Below the pieces are notes generated by a model. That model saw nothing but the letters and a program-made list of their open reading frames with translations, ran no database searches and had not been told where the DNA came from. The translations under genes were made by a program, and so were the position numbers. Positions 18,492-25,635 of a stretch of 64,000 nucleotides of DNA are shown here, in pieces. Within the stretch, counting starts at the first letter, position 1; each line of letters begins with the position of its first letter. The DNA lies in the NCBI RefSeq assembly GCF_037991315.1, contig NZ_CP150300.1, forward strand, positions 5,580,001-5,644,000, in the 5' to 3' direction. Source of the DNA: Paenibacillus sp. FSL H8-0079. Its GTDB lineage: Bacteria; Bacillota; Bacilli; Paenibacillales; Paenibacillaceae.

Positions 18492-18538
18492 AGAAGAACC
18501 TCTCTTTCCATATGTGCATCAGTTTGTTATTGCTATAG

Positions 18539-18564
18539 TTACCCGGCGATTTCCCGGACGAAAC
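18539..18564 (-). promoter_or_regulatory. Candidate sigma-B promoter of DUF948 gene
   Basis: On the minus strand GTTTCG (18564-18559), 14 bases, then GGGTAA (18544-18539). This is the closest match to the Bacillus sigma-B -10 consensus among the five sites. Confidence 0.68.
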
Positions 18565-18613
18565 AAAATAACAGTTTACTTCAACTATGCCCGCGGTTGG
18601 AAAAAAAACCAAT

Positions 18614-18639
18614 GTTTCAACCGGATAGCCCCCGGTTAA
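18614..18639 (+). promoter_or_regulatory. Candidate sigma-B promoter of DUF1328 gene
   Basis: GTTTCA (18614-18619), 14 bases, then GGTTAA (18634-18639), about 73 bases before ATG 18712. It is divergent from the DUF948 promoter, 50 bases away, giving a two-way stress promoter region. Confidence 0.62.
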
Positions 18640-18711
18640 AGTTAGACTACACAAGGCGGTGAGGTGAACACAACTCACTCCACAATTAAGTAAACGAAAG
18701 GATGAAACCTC

Positions 18712-18876
18712 ATGTTGAAATGGTCTGTATTATTTCTAATTATTGCACTGGTAGCAGGTATTTTCGGATTCTTCGGTATTGTTGAAGCAGCTGCTTCAAT
18801 CGCTAAAGTACTCTTCTTCATCTTTGTAGTACTGTTCGTAATCTCCCTCATTACAGGACGCAGCCGAATGCGATAA
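18712..18876 (+). CDS. DUF1328 small membrane protein
   Basis: A 54-residue protein read directly from the sequence (MLKWSVLFLIIALVAGIFGF at the start, TGRSRMR at the end). It has two hydrophobic segments at about 3-23 and 28-47 and a basic tail, the DUF1328 (YtjA) pattern. Function unknown; members are often stress-linked in Proteobacteria and Firmicutes. GAAAGGATG lies before the start at 18712. A sigma-B-type promoter and a downstream hairpin at 18921 make it a single-gene unit. Confidence 0.85.
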   Translation: MLKWSVLFLIIALVAGIFGFFGIVEAAASIAKVLFFIFVVLFVISLITGRSRMR

Positions 18877-18920
18877 CCTCAGTCTCTGTTATGACTGAAT
18901 GCTGAATAACGAATACATAC

Positions 18921-18956
18921 AAAAGCCGATCGTGCTACCAAGCCGATTGGCTTTTG
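18921..18956 (+). terminator. Hairpin after DUF1328 gene
   Basis: AAAAGCCGATCG pairs with CCGATTGGCTTTT with one mismatch, followed by TG. The rest of the 372-base gap to 19249 is AT-rich and holds an extended -10 promoter. Confidence 0.7.
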
Positions 18957-19159
18957 TGCGTTCAGGCATAGGTCAACTTTTCTATATTATGTATTGCACT
19001 CCCTCCCGCTTTATTCCAATCCGCTCGCCCACTGAATCCTTAAAAACAGGACTTTTTTGAGATAGCCAACCCGGTTTTATCCCACCGAAGTATGATATTT
19101 ACAGGCTTGCTATATACCCACATATGCGCCAGTTGACACTGGAGAATGCAAGAAAATAT

Positions 19160-19168
19160 TGTTATAAT
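19160..19168 (+). promoter_or_regulatory. Extended -10 sigma-A-type promoter
   Basis: TGTTATAAT (TGn-TATAAT) about 80 bases before the SH3-like gene. A TTGACA at 19133 is 24 bases upstream, too far to act as the -35 box. Confidence 0.5.
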
Positions 19169-19248
19169 TTATGATTCATAGGGTAGCTTGCTTGGTTACT
19201 TTTAACACAGGACAACAAATTACATAACAAACCGAGGAGGAAATACAA

Positions 19249-19761
19249 ATGAAAAAAATCGTAAGTTTTGCCGCTGCATTAACGTTGATGGGTTCGATGG
19301 CTGCCGCTGCTGGTGCTGAGGAAGCGGTTACTGGAACAGTGACTCCGGAAACAGGAACAGAAGCTACGACAACAACAACTCCGGCTGTTGAAGTGAACAA
19401 ACCTGCTGTAGAAACGGTAGAAGGTACTGCTGAGACGGTAACAGGTACAACAACAGAAACGACAGCCACAGAAGGCACTTCAACTACAACGGAAACTGAA
19501 ACTCCAGCTACGACTACAGATGACAAAATGTTTGAAGAGCCACTTGTAAAACCAGGCGATGAAGTACTGGTACCTACGATGTTGCTGAATCTTCTGGAGC
19601 GCACTTGGTTCTATGATGCACCTAACGGTAAACCAATCGGCGCACTGGGCTCCCAAATCATCGATACAACAGGTGAAGTGGTAGACGGATTCGACGGCGG
19701 TGAATGGGTGCAAGTGTACACGTGGAAAGGTAAAGCTTGGATCCACGTTGCCATTCAATAA
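19249..19761 (+). CDS. Secreted SH3-like domain protein with Thr-rich linker
   Basis: A 170-residue protein. The signal peptide MKKIVSFAAALTLMGSMAAAAGA is cleaved near residue 23. A low-complexity segment rich in Thr, Glu, Val and Pro (about 25-95) follows, and a compact C-terminal domain (about 100-170) with TWFYDAPNGKPIGALGSQ and EWVQVYTWKGKAWIHV has the spacing of a bacterial SH3-like domain. Such domains usually bind cell-wall peptides; no catalytic domain is attached. GAGGAGG precedes the ATG. The linker may be a target for glycosylation. Specific role unknown. Confidence 0.8.
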   Translation: MKKIVSFAAALTLMGSMAAAAGAEEAVTGTVTPETGTEATTTTTPAVEVNKPAVETVEGTAETVTGTTTETTATEGTSTTTETETPATTTDDKMFEEPLVKPGDEVLVPTMLLNLLERTWFYDAPNGKPIGALGSQIIDTTGEVVDGFDGGEWVQVYTWKGKAWIHVAIQ

Positions 19762-19788
19762 TATCGTATAATCGTTCTAACGATAAGT

Positions 19789-19825
19789 AAAGAGGACAGC
19801 GCGTATAATCGCAGCTGTCCTCTTT
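19789..19825 (+). terminator. Terminator after SH3-like gene
   Basis: AAAGAGGACAGC pairs with GCTGTCCTCTTT, followed by TT. It may serve both the SH3-like gene (+) and the CDF gene (-). Confidence 0.85.
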
Positions 19826-19852
19826 TAATTTTCCAACATGTTCACGCCCTGT

Positions 19853-20740
19853 TCAAGGGTTTCCCGTGACCTCATCCATCTTCGGTTCCACATGTACATG
19901 CACATGCATGATGTTATGTGATCGCTTCAACCGCTCTTCCACTCGGTCACAGATCTGATGGCCTTCAATCAGGCTTAGGCCTCCGTCCACTTCAATAACC
20001 ACATCCACAAGTACATGACTGCCATGCACACGTGCCTTCACATCCTTGATCATCTCAACGCCGGGAACCCGAGCCACAGAGGATCTAAGATCCGTCAGTT
20101 CTTTCTGATCAAATCCATCCGTAAGGCGATGTGTGGAATCGCGGAAAATCTCCCAAGCCGTCTTGCAGATCAACAGTCCTACAGCAATCGCAGCTACTTT
20201 ATCCAGCCAAGGAAGTCCAAACTGCGCACCTATAATCCCAACTGCAGCGCCTATGCTGACCCAGGCATCCGAGCGATTATCTTTGGCCGCAGCCATAAGA
20301 GCCTGACTGTTAATTTGTTTAGCCAGACGATGATTGTAACGGTATACGCCCAACATAACTAACGCACAGACCACAGCCACTGCTGCTGCCCACAAGTTAG
20401 GAGCAACAAAGGCTCCTTCATACCAGGAACGAACGGCTTCAACCAACACTTGCAGACCAACCATAGCCATAATAAATGAAGCCACCAAAGCAGCAACAGT
20501 TTCCGCTCTAAAATGACCATAGGCATGATCCGAATCAGGTGGTTTCTGTGAGATCCGAAGCCCGATCAAAACTGCAATGGACGCCACAATATCCGTAAGG
20601 TTATTAAAACCATCCGCCAGCAAAGCGCTAGAAGCAAATAAATATCCACAGATCAGCTTAAAGGCGGACAAGACGAGATAGGCTACGATGCTAACCCAAG
20701 CCCCTCGCTCCCCTTTTCGTATTTCTTCATAAGCGTTCAA
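19853..20740 (-). CDS. Cation diffusion facilitator (CDF) metal exporter
   Basis: A 295-residue CDF protein. Six membrane helices fill the first 200 residues. LADGFNNLTDIV near residue 45 and DNRSDAWVSIGA near 155 hold the transport-site Asp pairs, and a C-terminal cytoplasmic domain (about 205-295) has HGSHVLVDVVIEVD and a His-rich IMHVHVHVEP tail. Members export Zn, Mn, Fe or Co by proton exchange; the DN..D type signature does not settle which. The frame opens at GTG 20752, but the binding site AAGGAG overlaps it; TTG 20740, 11 bases downstream, is the likely start. The gene is divergent from a region with an unexplained tandem repeat. Confidence 0.87.
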   Translation of the reverse strand: MNAYEEIRKGERGAWVSIVAYLVLSAFKLICGYLFASSALLADGFNNLTDIVASIAVLIGLRISQKPPDSDHAYGHFRAETVAALVASFIMAMVGLQVLVEAVRSWYEGAFVAPNLWAAAVAVVCALVMLGVYRYNHRLAKQINSQALMAAAKDNRSDAWVSIGAAVGIIGAQFGLPWLDKVAAIAVGLLICKTAWEIFRDSTHRLTDGFDQKELTDLRSSVARVPGVEMIKDVKARVHGSHVLVDVVIEVDGGLSLIEGHQICDRVEERLKRSHNIMHVHVHVEPKMDEVTGNP

Positions 20741-20815
20741 ACCGGGCGACACTCCTTTTACGTTTCGTATTACGGTTTTTCCATGTTACCAAATGCATAG
20801 CGTGTGGGTCTACAG

Positions 20816-20884
20816 AAACAGTGTTGCCAGGCTGCATTGCTGTAGGAAAGCCGAAACAAAGTTGCCAGATGGCAGAGCTGTAGG
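20816..20884. repeat. Two-unit direct repeat, 38-base period
   Basis: Units at 20816-20846 and 20854-20884 share AAACA, GTTGCCAG and GCTGTAGG in the same order with variable bases between. They lie in the 291-base gap between the CDF gene (-) and a small ORF (+). They could be tandem operators or part of a structured leader RNA. Confidence 0.55.
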
Positions 20885-21031
20885 TGATGAGAAAGAATGT
20901 TGGCCCCGGTAAAACCCAAGGGATTTGAGCATTTTATCAGGTTGCCCTTGTGGGGCTTTTGTAAAACGTATAAAATAGGTACATCCCGTCCAATCTGGAC
21001 GGCTTACTGTAAGACCGGGAGGGAAATAACG

Positions 21032-21220
21032 ATGAGCGAAAATAACGAACCAAAAAAGGTCAGTTTGCAGGATGCTATACGCCAGAAGCTGGCGCAAAAG
21101 AAAGAACAAGCAAATTCCGGTAACCAATCCAGCGCCTACTTTGAAGGCGGACCGAAAGCGATGAAGAGTCAAAACAACAAGAAGCCTAACAACCAACGTC
21201 GCCGTACTGGTGGATCTTAG
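21032..21220 (+). CDS. Small basic hydrophilic protein, unknown
   Basis: A 62-residue protein rich in Lys, Gln, Asn and Arg (VSLQDAIRQKLAQKKEQ, then NNKKPNNQRRRTGGS). It has no hydrophobic segment and is probably largely unstructured. GGGAGGG lies 8 bases before ATG 21032; a longer frame opening at 20897 has no binding site. A strong terminator follows. I do not recognise a named family. Composition suggests a nucleic-acid or ribosome-associated peptide, but that is speculation. Confidence 0.72.
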   Translation: MSENNEPKKVSLQDAIRQKLAQKKEQANSGNQSSAYFEGGPKAMKSQNNKKPNNQRRRTGGS

Positions 21221-21252
21221 GTCTTAGGACCGTAGAGAAACCCATTGACTGC

Positions 21253-21297
21253 AAAAAGAACCGCAAGCCCTCTTCACAGAGGCTTGCGGTTCTTTTA
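21253..21297. terminator. Bidirectional terminator
   Basis: AGAACCGCAAGCC pairs with GGCTTGCGGTTCT; AAAAA before and TTTT after. It serves the small ORF (+) and the ABC-F gene (-). Confidence 0.9.
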
Positions 21298-21335
21298 TGT
21301 TCCTATGCATAATGTGCCTGTAGATCAGACTTAGT

Positions 21336-22961
21336 TTAAGCTTCTACCGGATACATTTTTTTGCGCAGTTCTTTGATTTCATCACTTTCCAGATATTCGT
21401 CATAGCTCATTTGGCGATCAATGATGCCCGTCGGCGTAATTTCGATAATCCGGTTAGAGATAGTTTGAATAAACTGATGGTCATGGGATGTAAACAGCAT
21501 GGTGCCGTCAAAATCAATCATACCATTGTTCAATGCTGTAATGGATTCGAGATCCAAGTGGTTGGTAGGCTCATCCAGAATCAATGCGTTCGCACCAGTC
21601 TGCATCATTTTCGCGAGCATACAGCGAACTTTCTCGCCCCCGGAGAGTACACTTGCCTTTTTCAGGGATTCCTCACCTGAGAACAGCATACGTCCCAAGA
21701 ATCCACGTAGATACGTTTCATCCTGATCTTTAGAATATTGACGGAGCCAATCGACGAGAGTCATGTCTACACCGTCAAAATATTGGGAGTTGTCTTTCGG
21801 GAAATAAGCTTGAGTTGTAGTTACGCCCCAAGTGAATTCGCCGCTATCCAATTCCGTTTCACCCATAAGAATATCAAACAATAGTGACTTGGCATTCCCG
21901 TTCGGTCCAACAAATGCAATTTTATCGCCTTTGTTCACCACAAAGCTGATATCATTCAGCATGTTCACACCATCAACCGATTTGCTGATGCGATCTACGG
22001 TCAATAATTGTTTACCCGCTTCACGCTCAGGCTTGAAGTTGATAAACGGATATTTACGGTTCGAAGGACGAAGGTCATCCAGCGTGATTTTGTCGAGCTG
22101 TTTCTTACGGGAAGTCGCCTGCTTCGATTTCGAGGCATTCGCCGAGAAGCGTTGAATAAAGGCTTGCAAGTCTTTAATCTTTTCTTCTTTTTTCTTGTTG
22201 GCATCACGCTGCAAAGCAAGTGCCAATTGACTGGATTCGTACCAGAAATCGTAGTTACCTACGTACAACTGGATTTTACCAAAGTCGATATCCGCAATGT
22301 GTGTACATACTTTGTTCAGGAAGTGACGGTCATGGGATACGACAATAACAGTACCTTCATAGTCCATCAAGAAGTTCTCCAGCCATTGAATGGATTCGAG
22401 ATCCAAGTGGTTGGTAGGCTCATCGAGCAACAGGTTGTTTGGACGACCAAACAAGGCTTGTGCAAGCAGAACACGAACTTTTTCGTTTCCGCTCAGTTCA
22501 ACGATTTTCTTCTCATGCATATCACGATCGATACCAAGACCGATCAGGAGTGCCGCTGCATCCGGCTCAGCATCCCAGCCATTCAACTCGGCAAATTCAC
22601 CTTCAAGCTCACCTGCACGCAGGCCATCTTCTTCCGTGAAATCCGCTTTGGCATACAGCGTATCTTTTTCTTTCATAATGGCATAGAGACGACTATGACC
22701 CATAATTACAGTTTCGAGAACCGGATACTCATCATATTCGAAGTGGTTTTGCTTCAAAACGGCCATACGTTCGCCCGGGGTGATGTGCACCTCTCCCGAG
22801 TTCGATTCAATTTCACCGGACAAAATTTTCAAGAATGTTGATTTGCCGGCTCCGTTGGCGCCGATCAGGCCGTAACAGTTTCCTGGCGTGAATTTGATAT
22901 TTACATCTTCAAAAAGTGCACGTTTTCCGTAGCGGAGCGTGATGCCGCTTGTACTGATCAT
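21336..22961 (-). CDS. ABC-F family ATPase (YkpA/YbiT-like)
   Basis: A 541-residue protein with two ABC ATPase domains joined by a basic linker (about 245-310, the P-site tRNA interaction motif region) and no membrane segment. Domain 1 has Walker A GANGAGKST, signature LSGNEKVR and Walker B LLLDEPTNHLD. Domain 2 has signature LSGGEKVR and LILDEPTNHLD, but its Walker A reads GPNGNAKS, lacking the second glycine. Length and layout match YkpA/YbiT, an ABC-F class thought to act on the ribosome. AAGGATGG lies 8 bases before ATG 22961, preferred over ATG 22973. An extended -10 (TGTTATAAT) sits at 23067-23059 on the minus strand. Confidence 0.9.
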   Translation of the reverse strand: MISTSGITLRYGKRALFEDVNIKFTPGNCYGLIGANGAGKSTFLKILSGEIESNSGEVHITPGERMAVLKQNHFEYDEYPVLETVIMGHSRLYAIMKEKDTLYAKADFTEEDGLRAGELEGEFAELNGWDAEPDAAALLIGLGIDRDMHEKKIVELSGNEKVRVLLAQALFGRPNNLLLDEPTNHLDLESIQWLENFLMDYEGTVIVVSHDRHFLNKVCTHIADIDFGKIQLYVGNYDFWYESSQLALALQRDANKKKEEKIKDLQAFIQRFSANASKSKQATSRKKQLDKITLDDLRPSNRKYPFINFKPEREAGKQLLTVDRISKSVDGVNMLNDISFVVNKGDKIAFVGPNGNAKSLLFDILMGETELDSGEFTWGVTTTQAYFPKDNSQYFDGVDMTLVDWLRQYSKDQDETYLRGFLGRMLFSGEESLKKASVLSGGEKVRCMLAKMMQTGANALILDEPTNHLDLESITALNNGMIDFDGTMLFTSHDHQFIQTISNRIIEITPTGIIDRQMSYDEYLESDEIKELRKKMYPVEA

Positions 22962-23068
22962 TAAGCATACCATCCTTTATTGGTTAATCTGCATACTGCA
23001 TGAATAGCAAGTTGCGTAAATCATGGATTCAATATCCCGATGCCTATTCTGGCACCATATTATAACAC

Positions 23069-23103
23069 AAAAAAGCGGCAAATTCGAAAATTGGCCGCTT
23101 TTT
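23069..23103 (-). terminator. Terminator downstream of MBL-fold gene
   Basis: AAAAAAGCGGC pairs with GCCGCTTTTT around a 14-base loop. It ends minus-strand transcription arriving from 23319 before the ABC-F promoter. Confidence 0.87.
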
Positions 23104-23177
23104 ACTTATTAAAGATTTGGTAAATATACTGTTCATGCAGGCATACCCCTACATTAACATATTTGGCTCGCTTTTGT

Positions 23178-23321
23178 TAGGGCGTGTCTGAAAACTCCGA
23201 AGGAAGCTCCAAGCAAGGAAGTTTTCCGCAGGCGTGCCGGGGCACGTCAAGGGAAAGTGACGCAGCAGGGGGCGAAAAGGCGGTAAAAGATGCACTTCAG
23301 CGAGTTTTGAGATATGCCCTA
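23178..23321. mobile_element. 144-bp MITE-like element with imperfect terminal inverted repeats
   Basis: The ends TAGGGCGTGTCTGAAAACTC (23178-23197) and, reversed, TAGGGCATATCTCAAAACTC (23321-23302) match at 17 of 20 positions. The termini begin with TA, consistent with TA target duplication of IS630/mariner-type elements. The interior is GC-richer than its surroundings and has no transposase. The right end supplies the stop codon of the MBL-fold gene. Assignment to a transposon superfamily is inference; no second copy was seen in the window. Confidence 0.6.
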
Positions 23322-24365
23322 GTCCTGTTTGCCTTGCTCGTGGTGAATGCGGAGCGTTTCGCCATGACCAAGCACCCGAATCCGCTCTTTGCCGATACCA
23401 AGCCGCTCACGTTCGACTTCCAGTCGATCCAGTGCTTCCTTGGGTGTATCATCCGCCAGCTTGAATGTGCCGTAATGCATCGGCACCATGAGCTGGGAAC
23501 CGGATTCAACGAATCCTTGCAGCGCTTCTTCTGGTGTCACATGTTGAGAAGTCATGAACCATTCTGGATCGTAGGCACCGATTGGCATCAGGGTAACACC
23601 TATGTCAAAGCGCTCTCCAATCGTTTTGAAGCCCTGGAAGTAACCTGTATCACCCACAAAATACAACACAGGCGGGCCGCCAGATTCTTTAGCTGTTTCG
23701 TTCTTCTCTGATTCCGCGGATGATTGGTCCGGATCACTCGTTGTTGCAGCACTTTCCGTTGCTGATGGCGTAGCCAGATGGCTCTGTTCCAATACATAAC
23801 CTCCCCAATGGGACGTATTGGTATCGAATAGCGTTCGGCGCGTCCAGTGCTGTGCCGGCACAAAAGTTATTTTGACTCCGCCAAGTGTCATATGATCCCA
23901 CCACTTCATCTCCTGGCAGCGATGGAACCCTTTGCGAATCATTTTGCGCTTCAGACCATCGGGTACGATCAGCAACGTCTTGGCTGTAATCAGCTTACGC
24001 AAGGAAGCCAGATGCAGATGATCATAGTGGGAATGGGATATGAGAATGACATCCAAAGGTGGAATGTCCTGAATCGGAATGCCAGGGGCACCGAGCCTTC
24101 GTTGAAATCCCATTTTTTCGGCCCACACCGGGTCAGTCACGATGTTCAATCCATAATATTGAATGAAAAACGTGGAGTGACCAATCCAGGTAATACTCGT
24201 GTCATCCCGATTGGCATGCAGATAATCCAGTTCAGGCGGGTGTTTGGGCACGGTGTAGGAATAGTCCTTCACTTTGCTCCGCCGTTGCTCCCTCCATTGC
24301 TTGAATTCCTTCAGCGTTTTGTCCGTACTTACATTATCAATGTTGTTATAACGGATTTTAGGCAT
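23319..24365 (-). CDS. MBL-fold metal-dependent hydrolase (NAPE-PLD/UlaG-like)
   Basis: A 348-residue metallo-beta-lactamase-fold enzyme. WIGHSTFFIQ near residue 60 and the metal motif SHSHYDHLH at 110-118 are clear; further ligands lie in PAQHW (about 160), GDTGY (about 238) and PMHYGTF near 297. This layout resembles N-acyl-phosphatidylethanolamine phospholipase D and UlaG-type lactonases; the substrate is unknown. A Ser/Thr/Glu-rich insertion (about 198-233) lies between the metal motifs and looks like a flexible loop. GGGAGGAGGG precedes the ATG. The TAG stop coincides with the terminal TA of the MITE-like element, so the C-terminus may have been altered by insertion. Confidence 0.87.
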   Translation of the reverse strand: MPKIRYNNIDNVSTDKTLKEFKQWREQRRSKVKDYSYTVPKHPPELDYLHANRDDTSITWIGHSTFFIQYYGLNIVTDPVWAEKMGFQRRLGAPGIPIQDIPPLDVILISHSHYDHLHLASLRKLITAKTLLIVPDGLKRKMIRKGFHRCQEMKWWDHMTLGGVKITFVPAQHWTRRTLFDTNTSHWGGYVLEQSHLATPSATESAATTSDPDQSSAESEKNETAKESGGPPVLYFVGDTGYFQGFKTIGERFDIGVTLMPIGAYDPEWFMTSQHVTPEEALQGFVESGSQLMVPMHYGTFKLADDTPKEALDRLEVERERLGIGKERIRVLGHGETLRIHHEQGKQD

Positions 24366-24436
24366 GAAAGGGCCCTCCTCCCTTCCTCATTTCTTAACAA
24401 CTGATTACCCTAAATGGGAATGCACGTACCAACCAA

Positions 24437-24604
24437 TCAATCCTGCGGATTTTTGCATACGGCCAGATACACGAACAGAAAGGCAATCGCAGCGATAATA
24501 ATGAGTGGTGGGGCATACATAATGGTGAATGTCTCAAAAAAGCTCAATCCGGTTATACCAGGTATCCCCGTGACTCCCTCAGTAAGGACCATGAACAGAC
24601 TCAT
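24437..24604 (-). CDS. cydS: CydS-like small subunit of cytochrome bd oxidase
   Basis: A 55-residue protein read directly from the sequence. It has a single membrane helix (MYAPPLIIIAAIAFLFVYLA, residues 29-48) and ends in CKNPQD. The MYAP start of the helix matches CydS, the third subunit seen in the Geobacillus bd oxidase, which caps the heme-bearing helices of CydA. Its ATG overlaps the cydB stop (ATGA), so translation is coupled. ATG 24592 (51 residues) is an alternative start with AAGGA at better distance. The N-terminal 25 residues are longer than in the 33-residue Geobacillus subunit. Confidence 0.8.
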   Translation of the reverse strand: MSLFMVLTEGVTGIPGITGLSFFETFTIMYAPPLIIIAAIAFLFVYLAVCKNPQD

Positions 24605-25635
24605 CCTTTCTTTTTACCAGAATTACCGCGTACATAATTGGCATCAAACAGGAACAGCTTCATAATCAGCACAAGCGAAGGAATGAGCACAAGCAGCCCC
24701 AGGCTGAACGCCGTAATCAGCGCAATCCCCATCGTGCGATTCGTAAAGCTGTCGTAAATATTAATGTAGGGATAAAGGATATACGGAAGGTGGGATCGCC
24801 CGTAACCATACCATGCAAAGGCAAACTGAAGCATGACAGCGATAAAGCACCAGCCCAGATATCTGCGTTTCCACACCAGCGACACCGCAATGACAAAACA
24901 TATAAACGAAGCGATGAACATCCATGAAATATTCACCATCTGCTCAAAGTGTGCGGGATTCTGTTTGTTAATCTGCAGAAAAGCCAGAAAGCTCGCGAAA
25001 ATAGTCGGCAAGCTCCAGAGCAGCGCGTACTCTCGAAGTACCTCGAATGCCGGCTCATCCCCAGCTCGCTTTGCATAGTAGGAAAGAAACATCGCCGAGA
25101 TGTACAGCACACTAACCAGTGCAAGCAATACAACTGACCAGGTATAAGGATTCGTCAAGAATTCACGCCAACGAAAAAACACCTGATCGCCCACCTCTTC
25201 AATGATCCCGCCTTCGGATATCGCCAAAATGGTGGAGAACACGGCTGGAATCAGCAATCCCGTCGCTCCATACAATGCCATGTAGATCCGGCTGTTCTGC
25301 CCATGGTTGCCATAGGTATTGTAGGCGTAATACACACCCCGGATGGCAAGCAGTACAATGGCTAGGGAACCCGGAACCAACAAAGCCGTCCCGTAATAAA
25401 AGGCGCTGTCCGGATAAAACCCGACCAGTCCGACCACAAAAAAGATCAGAAACACATTCGTCACTTCCCACACGGGAGACAAATAGCGCTGAATGATGTT
25501 ATGAATCTTGTTCTCGTGCCCGGTCAATATGCTGTAGAAGCTGAAAAAACCTGCACCGAAATCAATCGAAGCCACGATCAGATATCCGAACAAAAACGTC
25601 CACAATATCGCAATGCCTGCAATTTCGAAACTCAA
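24601..25635 (-). CDS. cydB: Cytochrome bd oxidase subunit II
   Basis: A 344-residue protein with about nine hydrophobic segments and the CydB opening FLFGYLIVASIDFGAGFFS. FYYGTALLVPGSLAIVLLAIRG near residue 80 and FAWYGYGRSHLPYILYP near 275 are further family blocks. With CydA it forms the quinol-oxidising terminal oxidase that reduces oxygen to water at low oxygen tension. Its ATG overlaps the cydA stop by 4 bases and its stop overlaps cydS, so the three subunits are translated as a chain. No cydCD assembly genes follow in the window. Confidence 0.93.
   Translation of the reverse strand: MSFEIAGIAILWTFLFGYLIVASIDFGAGFFSFYSILTGHENKIHNIIQRYLSPVWEVTNVFLIFFVVGLVGFYPDSAFYYGTALLVPGSLAIVLLAIRGVYYAYNTYGNHGQNSRIYMALYGATGLLIPAVFSTILAISEGGIIEEVGDQVFFRWREFLTNPYTWSVVLLALVSVLYISAMFLSYYAKRAGDEPAFEVLREYALLWSLPTIFASFLAFLQINKQNPAHFEQMVNISWMFIASFICFVIAVSLVWKRRYLGWCFIAVMLQFAFAWYGYGRSHLPYILYPYINIYDSFTNRTMGIALITAFSLGLLVLIPSLVLIMKLFLFDANYVRGNSGKKKG

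Noticed and set aside
19133..19168. TTGACA followed by TATAAT before the SH3-like gene as a classic sigma-A promoter
   Set aside because: The spacing is 24 bases, far from the usual 17; only the TGn-extended -10 box is kept.
22008..22841. Long 277-codon open frame on the plus strand
   Set aside because: It lies wholly antisense to the ABC-F gene, has no ribosome binding site and no recognisable domain; its composition mirrors conserved codons on the other strand.
23161..23330. GC-rich block as a structured RNA or a riboswitch
   Set aside because: The inverted terminal ends bordered by TA explain it better as a small transposable element.
23184..23711. 175-codon plus-strand open frame starting inside the MITE-like element
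   Set aside because: It runs antisense into the MBL-fold gene and has no transposase-like feature, so it is not the element's own gene.
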